Below are positions 17,824 through 26,869 of a DNA stretch of 64,000 nt, piece by piece; within the stretch, counting starts at the first letter, position 1; each line of letters starts with the position of its first letter. Origin of the DNA: CBDDKZ01 sp965230415 (GTDB lineage Bacteria; Bacteroidota; Bacteroidia; Cytophagales; JAAEPT01). The notes under the pieces were generated by a model. That model was not told where the DNA came from. It worked only from the letters and a program-made list of their open reading frames with translations, and ran no database searches. The position numbers and the translations under genes were made by a program. The DNA is taken from the NCBI GenBank assembly GCA_965230415.1, contig CBDDKZ010000001.1, positions 102,715 to 166,714 on the forward strand. Reading direction: 5' to 3'.

Positions 17824-18186
17824 ATGGAAAACAAAGATTTAGACACTAAAAATATTACTTGGTTTAAAGCCGCATCGGTAGACAAATTCCCACAAGACGG
17901 CGGTGCATGCGTAAAATACAAAGATGAACAAATAGCCGTATTTAACTTCACTTCAATGGGCGAGTGGTATGCTACACAAAACCTATGCCCCCATAAGCAG
18001 CAAATGGCATTATCGAGAGGTTTAATAGGTGATGCCAAAGGTGAACCGAAAGTTGCATGTCCATTTCATAAAAAGCAATTTTCCCTTAAATCAGGAGATT
18101 GTCTTGATGATCATGATTGTGAGTCTATAAAAACATATCCAATAAAAATCGAAGAAGACATGGTTTATATTGGAATTAGTGAATAA
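17824..18186 (+). CDS. nirD: nitrite reductase small subunit NirD (Rieske-type)
   Basis: 120 residues with a Rieske-like fold. The cluster motifs are complete: LCPHKQQMAL (C-x-H) and ACPFHKKQFSL (C-x-x-H), so a [2Fe-2S] cluster can be bound; many enterobacterial NirD proteins lack these residues. It follows nirB after 40 bases on the same strand and is clearly in its operon. A strong hairpin follows its stop codon. Confidence 0.95.
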   Translation: MENKDLDTKNITWFKAASVDKFPQDGGACVKYKDEQIAVFNFTSMGEWYATQNLCPHKQQMALSRGLIGDAKGEPKVACPFHKKQFSLKSGDCLDDHDCESIKTYPIKIEEDMVYIGISE

Positions 18187-18208
18187 ATAGAAGCATGAAG
18201 TAAAATTA

Positions 18209-18229
18209 GAGGTTGTATTATACAGCCTC
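18209..18229. terminator. terminator hairpin after nirD
   Basis: GAGGTTGTA and TACAGCCTC form a nine-pair stem with one G-U pair and a three-base loop. It lies 23 bases after the nirD stop and before the convergent regulator gene, so it may serve both directions. Confidence 0.65.
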
Positions 18230-18257
18230 TTGATTTACAGTTCTCTCTTTCCCGTTT

Positions 18258-18920
18258 TTATATACCCTCGTACAAATTATGACTGTAGGCATATTTGACA
18301 AGCCCGGCAACATTCCTTGCTCCTGTTTTTTCCAGTAAGTTTCGTTTGTGTGCATCAACGGTTCTCAAGCTTATAAACAATTTGTCTGCTATTTCCTGAT
18401 TGGAGTATTCCTTGACAATTAATTCGAGTACTTCTTTTTCTCTCTTCGTCAAACTTACCGATTCATTCAAATTGGAGGTAGGTTTAGCTACTCTATTGCT
18501 CAGGTGGTTTAGAATGTTTTTAGTTACTTCAGGACTGTAATAACACTCCCCTCGAAGCACCGCGGTAATCGCTTCTTTAACCTGGGTTGCCCCACAATTC
18601 TTTAGTAAATATCCGCGCACACCGACGTTTAACATTTGTTTGATATGCAGCGTTTCGTTCAGCATCGTCAAGGCAATCATGGCTATTTCTTCATCTCGCT
18701 CACGAACTCTTTTAGCGAGGGTAATCCCGTCCATTTCATCCATATTTATATCTAACATAATTAGATCGGGATGCACTCTATCCATAATATCAAGTGCCTC
18801 TTTACCATTTGGAGCCTCGCCCACTACCTGAAATTTTTCAGGATCCTCACTTAGGTAATTCCTGACGCCGTCACGTATCACCTTGTGATCGTCTACAAGC
18901 AATATTTTGACTGGTCGCAT
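18258..18920 (-). CDS. NarL/FixJ-family response regulator, second pair at the nir locus
   Basis: 220 residues. The receiver has ILLVDDHK, the phospho-acceptor Asp in LIMLDINMDE (about 56) and Lys in YLLKNCG; the LuxR-type helix-turn-helix is at about 150-215 (LTKREKEVLELIVKEYSNQEI, LFISLRTVDAHKRN). It follows its kinase after one base and is convergent with nirD. It is related to the regulator at 12448-13107 in layout but clearly a separate paralogue. A role in nitrite or redox control is inferred from position only. Confidence 0.92.
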   Translation of the reverse strand: MRPVKILLVDDHKVIRDGVRNYLSEDPEKFQVVGEAPNGKEALDIMDRVHPDLIMLDINMDEMDGITLAKRVRERDEEIAMIALTMLNETLHIKQMLNVGVRGYLLKNCGATQVKEAITAVLRGECYYSPEVTKNILNHLSNRVAKPTSNLNESVSLTKREKEVLELIVKEYSNQEIADKLFISLRTVDAHKRNLLEKTGARNVAGLVKYAYSHNLYEGI

Positions 18921-18921
18921 A

Positions 18922-20757
18922 TTATTTATCCTTTTTTATAGGAACACTAATCATAATCGATGTTCCTCTTTTTGGTTTACTATCCAGACTAAATATTGCA
19001 GCCATTGACTGAGCCCTGTTCCGCATACTATTTAGTCCGAAATGACTATTTACATCTTTTATTTCAAATCCATCACCATCATCTTCGATGGTTAGAATTA
19101 ACTCATCTTCATGTTGTATTAATTGAATTGATACCTCACTGGGATTGGCATGTTTCAATATGTTATTGATTGCCTCCTGGGTAATGCGGTATAAATTCAT
19201 CTCGACAGCCTGATCTAAGCGGCTATCAAAATTGCTGTAAAAGGAGAAACTAACAGTAGAAGCCATCCTTAAACCTTCCAACATACTTTCGACTGTCGGA
19301 ATATAGCCGAAATCTTCAATCGACTTTGGCATTAAATTATGCGCAATCCCCCTGCTTTCATTGATGGCATTATTCAAGAAATCGAGTCCCTTCTCAAAGC
19401 ACAATTTACCTTTATCAGAAAGTTGCGCTAAATCTTTTGCAATACCTTCAAAACTCATTAAAGCGGAGGTCAGGTTTTGTCCAAGGCTATCATGAATTTC
19501 CTTAGCAATCCTTTTCCTTTCTTTATCTTCTGTTTCGAGTATAGTCGATATTATTTTTTCCTGCGCCTTCTTTCTATCCGTGACATCATAGAGAAAACCT
19601 TCAAAAGCAACCGCTTGTCCATCTTCACTAAATACCGGGCTCCCCTGCTCTATTACCCATCGTTCTTCTCCCATTTTTGTTTTAATTGGGTACGTAATTT
19701 CATACTGCCTTTTATTAGCCACAGCAATTTGAACATCATGCCATATTCTTTCGATATCCGAAACATTAATTAAACTTCCCCAGCTGAGTGGGCTTTCCCC
19801 AGCATAAAACTCCCTGCCATAAAATCCGGTCAGATCTTTACATCGATCACTAATATATTCTACAGGTTTGTTTTTATCCAGGCCCCATCTAAAAACCACC
19901 CCCGGCAAACTACCAATTAAAGAGGTGTAGCGCCTGTTGGTTTCTATGAGAGAATCCTCCGTTTTTAATTGCTGGTCTATATCTATAATTACCCCATAAA
20001 GTAACTTAGGGTTACCAAATCCATCGAATTCCACTACTTTTCCATGATCCTGAACCCATTTCCAGTCTGCATCCTGCGTCAAAACCCTGTAAATCACACT
20101 ATATACAGGTGTTTCTCCATTTAAATGCCTTTTCAAGGCATTACTCGCATTTTGTATATCATGCGGGTGCAATACATTATCCCAGAAACTCAACTTATTG
20201 GGCACCAGCACCAGTTGCTTGGCTAGCTCGTCATGAGAAAACATCATAATCTGCGCCAGCCTTTTATTAAATGCCAATTTATTTGCTTGCACATCCCACT
20301 CCCATACTCCTAATTTCCCACCTTCTTCTGCAATATCCAGCTTATCACCTATAATTTCGATCTCACTCTTCTCTTGTAAAGTATCGTTTTCCCCTTTTAA
20401 TTTATTATATATAGGTTTAATCCTATTGAGTTCATCATTTGGAATTATCATGACCGAATCATTAAAATAAGACGCTTCTTGCTTTTCAGTATCGTATTTT
20501 TTTAGCAAAACCATAGGAACTTCAGGGTACTTACGTTTAGCACTATTCAATATTTGCTTTAAGAAAAACGCTTCATGATGCTCTTCATTAAAAATAAGCA
20601 GGTCGGGATAGTCATAGCCTAACTCAATCACAGAATCGTTCACTTCCTTTATTACAGACTCGTATGCCTCACCTACAACATCCTTTAGACGATCATTTAA
20701 TTCTAACAATTTAGACTTGTCAGACCCTACAATAAATATCTTTTTTACATCGCTCAT
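18922..20757 (-). CDS. cytoplasmic PAS sensor histidine kinase with degenerate N-terminal receiver
   Basis: 611 residues without membrane spans. The N-terminal about 125 residues fold like a receiver (KKIFIVGSDKSKLLELNDRL, PDLLIFNEEHHE, MVLLKKYD) but the acidic pair is missing and Asn stands where the phospho-acceptor Asp should be, so it is a pseudo-receiver. Two PAS/PAC domains follow (about 145-275, WEWDVQANKLAFNKRLAQI; about 280-400, GVVFRWGLDKNKPVEYISDR). Then come HisKA_3 with phospho-His in RIAKEIHDSLGQNLTS and HATPase with NNILKHA and EDDGDGFE. It should sense an intracellular signal; a haem or redox cue through PAS is possible but not shown. It forms a unit with the regulator one base downstream. 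Confidence 0.92.
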   Translation of the reverse strand: MSDVKKIFIVGSDKSKLLELNDRLKDVVGEAYESVIKEVNDSVIELGYDYPDLLIFNEEHHEAFFLKQILNSAKRKYPEVPMVLLKKYDTEKQEASYFNDSVMIIPNDELNRIKPIYNKLKGENDTLQEKSEIEIIGDKLDIAEEGGKLGVWEWDVQANKLAFNKRLAQIMMFSHDELAKQLVLVPNKLSFWDNVLHPHDIQNASNALKRHLNGETPVYSVIYRVLTQDADWKWVQDHGKVVEFDGFGNPKLLYGVIIDIDQQLKTEDSLIETNRRYTSLIGSLPGVVFRWGLDKNKPVEYISDRCKDLTGFYGREFYAGESPLSWGSLINVSDIERIWHDVQIAVANKRQYEITYPIKTKMGEERWVIEQGSPVFSEDGQAVAFEGFLYDVTDRKKAQEKIISTILETEDKERKRIAKEIHDSLGQNLTSALMSFEGIAKDLAQLSDKGKLCFEKGLDFLNNAINESRGIAHNLMPKSIEDFGYIPTVESMLEGLRMASTVSFSFYSNFDSRLDQAVEMNLYRITQEAINNILKHANPSEVSIQLIQHEDELILTIEDDGDGFEIKDVNSHFGLNSMRNRAQSMAAIFSLDSKPKRGTSIMISVPIKKDK

Positions 20758-21026
20758 TAATTGTTAATTTGAAAATCTCTTCAAAAAAGCATGAGTAGCT
20801 TCCATATCCTTCCTGGCCTTATACGTCCCCATAACGTGAAAATGGCGCGCTGAGATTTTCTGTACGATGTAGTACGTAACAAACGAAATTTTGATTCTTT
20901 TTTTTCCGGGATTTTGAGATAATTTCGATCAAAATAGCTTCCTATCGAAAAAATAGGCAATTTTGTAGGATTACTTAATAATTCTTTAATAGAAAGAATC
21001 TTACTTTATACCAAACGATAGGACGT

Positions 21027-23444
21027 ATGATTTCAGCAGTACTTAATAAGCTGTTAACTATTCTAAAATCCATGCTCCGGTCTATTATAGCGATTAAAGA
21101 CCTGTCTATAAAAACGATCATTAAGCGAACACTTATTACGTTGTCTGTATGCATCGCCCTAATTATTGTCGCTTCCGTCTCATTTTTCTATGCTGTCAAG
21201 GCTGGATTTTTTGGAGAAATTCCTAACAAAGAAACATTACAGGACATTCAAAACTATGAAGCTTCCGAGGTTTACTCAAGCGATGGTGTATTATTAGGGA
21301 AATTCTTCTTAGAGAACAGAACCAATATAAAATTTGACGATTTAAGTCCTCATATAATAAATGCACTCATTGCCACGGAGGATGCACGTTTCTATGAACA
21401 CAAAGGAGTAGACAGACGTAGCATGCTTCGCGTAATATTTAAATCCATACTATTAGGAGACAAAAGTGCAGGGGGCGGTAGCACAATTAGTCAACAATTG
21501 ATCAAAAACCTGTACGGACGCAAAAATCATGGAGCTCTTACAATGCCCGTAAACAAAATCAAAGAGGCGATAATAGCTCAATTATTGGAAGAGTGCTACT
21601 CAAAAAACGACATCCTCGAACTTTACCTGAATACAGTTTCATTTGGAGAAGATACCTACGGGATTGGAGCTGCTTGCCTGCGTTTTTATAATACCACACC
21701 AGACGCAATATCCATTGAACAAGCGGCGGTACTTATCGGCTTATTAAAGGCTCCTACTACTTATAACCCCAGAATCAACCCGGAAAAATCAAAAACCCGA
21801 AGAAATATCGTATTAAACCAACTTTTTAAATACGAATATATAGACAAGGAAACTTTAGAGATTAATGTAAAAAAAGAAATAGTACTCAATTACACGCACA
21901 TTACAAAAAATTCGGGCATTGCTACCTATTTCAGGGAACACATTCGCAAGGAATTGGAGAACTGGAGCAAAACTACTAAAAACGAAGATGGTGAACCTTA
22001 TAACATTTACACGGATGGATTAAAAATTCATACAACCATCAATTCAAAAATGCAGACCTATGCAGAGGAAGCTGTTCTTGAACACCTGGGTACTTTACAA
22101 CCCTTGTTTAAGAAACATATAAGACGAAGTAAAATCCTCAGATCGAGCTCCAAAGTGCTTTTAAGCAACCTAAAAAAAACACCTGATTACAAAGAACTCA
22201 AAGCACAAAACCTGAGTGATAAAGAAATAATTGCTAAGCTTAAAACAGTGAAGCAAATTGAACTTTATACCCCTAAAGAATATATTACGATTGAGGGTAG
22301 CGCCCTCGATTCGCTGCGACACTATATGGCTTTTTTACATGCAGGCTTTTTGGCAATAAACCCTGGCAACGGAGAAGTATTGGCCTGGGTTGGAGGACTA
22401 AACCACAAAATATTTGAATATGATCATGTTCTAAGCAAGCGACAGGTAGGTTCAACTTTTAAGCCTTTTGTTTACGCCAATGCGCTGGAACATGGGATGA
22501 AACCCTGCAAATACATCAAAAACAATCGTGAAATTTATGAAGAATACGATAACTGGTCCCCCAGAAATGCCGACGGGAATTATGAAGGCTTTTACACTAT
22601 GAAGGGAGGCTTAACAAATTCTGTAAATACTATAAGTGTAAAAGTACTTTTGGAAGCCGGACTGGAAGAAACGTTAATATTTGCCCGAAAAATGGGAATA
22701 GACAGTAAACTTCCCGATGGACCTTCTGTGGCTTTAGGAACGGCAAATTTGTCATTGTTGGAGTTACTGGGAGCTTATACCTCATTTGCCAATGAAGGGG
22801 TAAAAGTAAAACCTCAACTGATCAAAGAAGTCAAAAATAAAAAAGGCAAAGTTATCTATCGAAAAAAAGGCAACGAAGAAAAGGTACTGAGCAAGAAAAA
22901 TGCGCATTTAATGGCCAATATGTTGCAAAGTGTTGTTAAGAACGGAACCGGACGACGATTAGCTTCCACTTATAACATTCGAGATCAAATTGGAGGAAAA
23001 ACAGGTACTACTCAATCTTATGCTGACGGCTGGTTTATCGGGTTTAATCCATCTTTATTAGCCGGAGTATGGGTTGGTGCTGATGATCAACGTCTTCATT
23101 TTAGTTCTGGTAAATTAGGGCAAGGAGCCAATATGGCATTGCCGATATGGGCCAAATTCTGGAATAAAATGAAGAAAGACGATGAGTTTAGTTCTTTAAC
23201 AAAAACTCCCTTTCCGCGCATGAGTAGTCGTGAAAAAGAAATTTGTGATTGTGAGCTTTATGCAGACAAAAGGCCGGGACTTTTTAATCGTCTGTTTGGT
23301 AAGAAACATCATGATCATGATGATGATGAGCACATAGAATCAATGACCGAACTGAGCCACAGAAGAGCAAATACTCCACCCAAGAAGTACGTTCCCCGAA
23401 AAAAGACAAAAAAGAAGAAGTTCAGGCTTTTCAAAAGCCGTTGA
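21027..23444 (+). CDS. class A penicillin-binding protein (PBP1A-type)
   Basis: 805 residues. A membrane span (about 38-58) is followed by a GT51 glycosyltransferase domain with catalytic Glu in IATEDARFYEHKGVD (about 118) and GGSTISQQLIKNL, and a transpeptidase domain with the three penicillin-binding motifs: SxxK in GSTFKPF (about 474), SxN in NSVNTI, and KTGTT (about 658). It polymerises and cross-links peptidoglycan at the cytoplasmic membrane. The C-terminal tail after the last domain is unusual: a His/Asp-rich run (KKHHDHDDDEH) and then a strongly basic end. An inverted repeat CCTAT/ATAGG at about 20942-20958 lies upstream. The stop codon is part of a terminator hairpin. Confidence 0.95.
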   Translation: MISAVLNKLLTILKSMLRSIIAIKDLSIKTIIKRTLITLSVCIALIIVASVSFFYAVKAGFFGEIPNKETLQDIQNYEASEVYSSDGVLLGKFFLENRTNIKFDDLSPHIINALIATEDARFYEHKGVDRRSMLRVIFKSILLGDKSAGGGSTISQQLIKNLYGRKNHGALTMPVNKIKEAIIAQLLEECYSKNDILELYLNTVSFGEDTYGIGAACLRFYNTTPDAISIEQAAVLIGLLKAPTTYNPRINPEKSKTRRNIVLNQLFKYEYIDKETLEINVKKEIVLNYTHITKNSGIATYFREHIRKELENWSKTTKNEDGEPYNIYTDGLKIHTTINSKMQTYAEEAVLEHLGTLQPLFKKHIRRSKILRSSSKVLLSNLKKTPDYKELKAQNLSDKEIIAKLKTVKQIELYTPKEYITIEGSALDSLRHYMAFLHAGFLAINPGNGEVLAWVGGLNHKIFEYDHVLSKRQVGSTFKPFVYANALEHGMKPCKYIKNNREIYEEYDNWSPRNADGNYEGFYTMKGGLTNSVNTISVKVLLEAGLEETLIFARKMGIDSKLPDGPSVALGTANLSLLELLGAYTSFANEGVKVKPQLIKEVKNKKGKVIYRKKGNEEKVLSKKNAHLMANMLQSVVKNGTGRRLASTYNIRDQIGGKTGTTQSYADGWFIGFNPSLLAGVWVGADDQRLHFSSGKLGQGANMALPIWAKFWNKMKKDDEFSSLTKTPFPRMSSREKEICDCELYADKRPGLFNRLFGKKHHDHDDDEHIESMTELSHRRANTPPKKYVPRKKTKKKKFRLFKSR

Positions 23445-23459
23445 CAATTTTTATTGTCA
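23442..23459 (+). terminator. terminator hairpin overlapping the PBP stop codon
   Basis: TGACAAT, four T, ATTGTCA form a perfect seven-pair stem that begins with the TGA stop codon. It lies before the convergent OmpA-PD40 gene. Confidence 0.55.
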
Positions 23460-23481
23460 CCACTTCAAATTGAATACCTGG

Positions 23482-25506
23482 TTAGATCTTCGTTATAATA
23501 TATTCGACACGACGATTGAGTTTTCGGGTCGCCTCACTTTTATTGGAAGCTATTGGTTTTTTTCCTCCAAAGCCTTCAAACGTCATCCTTTTTTCCTGAA
23601 CGCCCTTATCAACTAAATAGTTTTTAATGGCTCCGGCCCTATCCTTAGACAGGCGCAAATTCTCTTCAGGTGCCGTCCCCGTATTATCGGTATGTCCCTG
23701 AAGCTTTATTTCCATTGTAGGATAGTCTTTCATAATTTGTGCAAGCCTGTTAAGCTCTGGAAAGGAATGCTCAAGGAGTTCACTTTTACTGCGCACAAAA
23801 CCGACATTTTGCAACAACATACGTTGCCCCATCACAACAGGTACTACAAAAAGCGTTTTTTCTATTTCTTCATAGCCACCTTCCCCTTCGTCGCGCTTTA
23901 AATCGATGCGCTCGCTAACGGGAATAAAGTTTTTGAGAACAGCGTGAAATGCATACTCGTTATCCTGAGGAAGTACAATTTTATATTGTCCGGTCGCCGC
24001 ATTCGTTTGGGCTACTCCCACCTCTATTCCTTCCGGAAGTATCTCATAGGCAATATTGGCTTGTAGCTCCTGTTTCGTTTTTACGTTAATCACCTTTCCG
24101 GATACCAATGTTACCGGTTGAGGTTTTATTTCAGCCGGAAGTTTTACACGAAAAATATCGCTCATACCTAATGTTTGTTTACTAGAAACGAAATAGGCAT
24201 AATTTCCCGATGCCGGCATGGAAAAGTAAAGTTCATTTTCATCACTATTTATGGCCTCACCCATATTAATTGGCTCGCTCCAATTTTCCCAGGTATCGTC
24301 CAGTCTTTTGGTAATATAGATATCATTTTTACCGTAGCCCGAAAACCCTTCCGAAGCAAAAAACAGCGTTTTGTTATCAGCAGCGAGAAATGGTGCAGCT
24401 TCGGCCCCGGCAGTATTTAAGACAGGTCCCAAATTCTTGGGTTTGGACCATTTTTTATCTTTCTTCAAAAAGCTGACATACAAATCATTGTCTCCATAAC
24501 CCTCAGAAGTGCCAATATCTGTTGTCATCATCAATATTTTTTTGTTTGCTCCAAGAAAGAATTCGTTATAAGCACCTGCATTGAAGAAACCTTCTATTTC
24601 CTGGGCTACAGGGTAACTCCAACCGTCTACAGTACGATAACTCTTAGACACACCCGGTAGGGGCTGTTCACCTTTCTTATATTCGTTTCCTAAAAGCAAC
24701 GAGGAACCATCGGGTGTTATGTTGTAAACATAGTTGTCATATTCATCGTTAAGAGGTGCAGGTAACTTCACCGCCTCTTCCCATGAGTTGGAACCGATTC
24801 GCTGAGACACCCAAATATCATCGGCGCCTTTAGAACCCGTATTTTGAGGGTGCTGTCTTCTGGCGAAATACAAGGTTTTACCATCCGGCGAAATTTGAGG
24901 CAAATATTCAGCATATGCCGAGTTAATTTGCTCACCTACATTCTCTCTTGAGCCAAAATCGGCTTTCACTTCATTCACGCTCGGGGTAAACGGCTTCTCA
25001 GATTCGGATACACCAATAGCATCGATAGCATTAAATCCATCAACCTTATCGGTTCGTAGCACGACTTTAATATCTCTTATTTTGTATTTGGTAGGCGCAT
25101 CAAAAACATGAGACCACACCCTGGTAGCTGATCCGGCATGAGCAGGGTCTTCATTTTCAAAAATTTTATGTTCTTCCCCGGCACTACTATAAACATAAAC
25201 TTCGCTGATAGCACCCGGATTCAGGCTTTCGCAAACTATAACCTGTCTGGCAAATACGGGGTGATTCACCCGAACTTTTATATACTCTTCTTTTTTAGAA
25301 TTGTTGGGTTTTGCCGGAGACCAGGCACATGGCGTATCACCACCTTGAGGTAACACATTAGGTTTTTCTAATGCCTGTTTAGCTGAATATTGCTGATCAC
25401 CACGCTGGCTCGAGTATTCTTTAACTACTGTACCCCACTCCACCTTAATTGCTCGCGCAGATATAGAGATTAAAATAGTGAAAAATAAAAGCAAACTTCT
25501 TTTCAT
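23482..25506 (-). CDS. OmpA-family outer-membrane protein with PD40 propeller
   Basis: 674 residues. Order: signal peptide (1-19); a discoidin-like N-terminal domain (about 20-165, SAKQALEKPNVLP and IKVRVNHPVFARQVIVCES); PD40/WD40-like propeller repeats (about 185-445, PQISPDGKTLYFARRQHP and NKTLFFASEGFSGYGKNDIY); a carboxypeptidase-regulatory-like domain (about 455-540); and an OmpA peptidoglycan-binding domain (about 560-674, LQGHTDNTGTAPEENLRLSK, MTFEGFGGKKPI). Such OmpA-PD40 proteins accompany PorP/SprF proteins in T9SS and gliding loci. It should sit in the periplasm tethered to peptidoglycan and the outer membrane. The PorP/SprF gene lies upstream on the same strand, 173 bases away. Confidence 0.92.
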   Translation of the reverse strand: MKRSLLLFFTILISISARAIKVEWGTVVKEYSSQRGDQQYSAKQALEKPNVLPQGGDTPCAWSPAKPNNSKKEEYIKVRVNHPVFARQVIVCESLNPGAISEVYVYSSAGEEHKIFENEDPAHAGSATRVWSHVFDAPTKYKIRDIKVVLRTDKVDGFNAIDAIGVSESEKPFTPSVNEVKADFGSRENVGEQINSAYAEYLPQISPDGKTLYFARRQHPQNTGSKGADDIWVSQRIGSNSWEEAVKLPAPLNDEYDNYVYNITPDGSSLLLGNEYKKGEQPLPGVSKSYRTVDGWSYPVAQEIEGFFNAGAYNEFFLGANKKILMMTTDIGTSEGYGDNDLYVSFLKKDKKWSKPKNLGPVLNTAGAEAAPFLAADNKTLFFASEGFSGYGKNDIYITKRLDDTWENWSEPINMGEAINSDENELYFSMPASGNYAYFVSSKQTLGMSDIFRVKLPAEIKPQPVTLVSGKVINVKTKQELQANIAYEILPEGIEVGVAQTNAATGQYKIVLPQDNEYAFHAVLKNFIPVSERIDLKRDEGEGGYEEIEKTLFVVPVVMGQRMLLQNVGFVRSKSELLEHSFPELNRLAQIMKDYPTMEIKLQGHTDNTGTAPEENLRLSKDRAGAIKNYLVDKGVQEKRMTFEGFGGKKPIASNKSEATRKLNRRVEYIITKI

Positions 25507-25679
25507 AAGTTTATCTTCAGTTTTTTATGAAATCTTACCTTAAAGATTTACATTTTTCTAATCACAAATAAAATTTTATGGTTCTAAATAAAACCATATA
25601 CGGACATACGAATTTTACAATAACATGTTATAGAAATGGTGATTTAAATTGTATTAACCGAAAAAAATCTTCCGTTCTC

Positions 25680-26762
25680 TTATTCGATATATATGTTTGG
25701 ACAAGGAATCCTTTTCATAACCCGCTGTTTCTTATACTTACTTAAATTCACAAAAGTAATATTTATCTCATGTGCACCACCTACCGTTTCCATTGCTAAT
25801 TTAGATACTACCCAATCAAAACTGTAGGTAAGAGACCATCTGTGGTATCTCCACCCTGCTGTAAAAACCATGGACTCATTATTGTGAAATTCGGGTTTAA
25901 ACTTCTTAAAAGGAATACCCCTGTACCAAAAACCTGCCAATAAGTGATCATAATGCATGTAAATTCCAATATCTATCTGATCATTTTTACCTTGGGACTT
26001 ATAGTGAAAAGTCGGAGTGATACTCGCTTCATGCTCCATGTCAGAGAATGTTATATCACTAATTTTTTTAAGGCGTATTTTATACCCCCCTACAAATGTA
26101 TGCCTCATGGGCAGTTTACTGCCATCGACAAAAACAGCCTGATCGGGTCTATTTAGGTGATGGCCAAAATAGCCTATCCAAAACTCGGGTGTATAAACGA
26201 TACCTCCGCTGGCAAAATCAAAATAAGTAGTGAGTGCATCCCCATAACTGTGGCCGCCAACAAAATCATCCGAATCCGGGTCGTACTGACTGGGCACTGT
26301 TAAGTTTGAATAATTGGAGCTTCTAAATACATATCCTGCCTGCAAACCTGGCCTAAACGATAAATTCTCACTAATATGCACCTCGTAAGCATATTGCAAA
26401 TCAATAGAATAAGACACAATTTCACCAGTCCCTTGTTGATCCCTTAGCAAAACGGCACCAAAACCGCTGTTGTATTTTGAAAAATATTTATCAAATGAGA
26501 ATAATGAAGTAATATACTTGGCATCTAGTCTGGGCCATTGAAGACGTTGGTGTGCCATAGCCCTCGTTTGGTGCGTACCACCTGCAAAAGAAGGACTTAA
26601 ATATGTTTGAGCCGCATAGAACTGGGCTAATTGAATATCTTGTGCATACAGACCTGTGACTTTGAACAAGCCAACAAAAAGAATCACAAACAGTATTTTA
26701 ATTTCCCTAAAGTGTACCAAATGCGTAAAATACAAATCCAAATTTAATTTTTTTCCTGACAC
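25680..26762 (-). CDS. PorP/SprF-family type IX secretion membrane protein
   Basis: 360 residues in the longest frame. The signature starts after the signal peptide: YAQDIQLAQFYAAQTYLSPSFAG, then repeated amphipathic strands (SGFGAVLLRDQQGTGE, LQAGYVFRSSNYSN, EFWIGYFGHHLNRPDQ), as in PorP/SprF outer-membrane proteins. There is no in-frame ATG before the signal peptide: the frame opens with GTG at 26762 and has only TTG codons further in, so the start is uncertain. The family is needed for secretion or anchoring of partner proteins, often giant T9SS type B adhesins. It belongs to the cluster that leads to the giant repeat protein at 30117. Confidence 0.9.
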   Translation of the reverse strand: MSGKKLNLDLYFTHLVHFREIKILFVILFVGLFKVTGLYAQDIQLAQFYAAQTYLSPSFAGGTHQTRAMAHQRLQWPRLDAKYITSLFSFDKYFSKYNSGFGAVLLRDQQGTGEIVSYSIDLQYAYEVHISENLSFRPGLQAGYVFRSSNYSNLTVPSQYDPDSDDFVGGHSYGDALTTYFDFASGGIVYTPEFWIGYFGHHLNRPDQAVFVDGSKLPMRHTFVGGYKIRLKKISDITFSDMEHEASITPTFHYKSQGKNDQIDIGIYMHYDHLLAGFWYRGIPFKKFKPEFHNNESMVFTAGWRYHRWSLTYSFDWVVSKLAMETVGGAHEINITFVNLSKYKKQRVMKRIPCPNIYIE

Positions 26763-26869
26763 TTTCTAATAAAATAACAAACATTTTAATTAGATTTAAA
26801 ATGTTGCCCGATTGAGGCAACACAAACGTACAAAATTTCGTTTAAAGAGCTATTTATACCTTTATAGAT

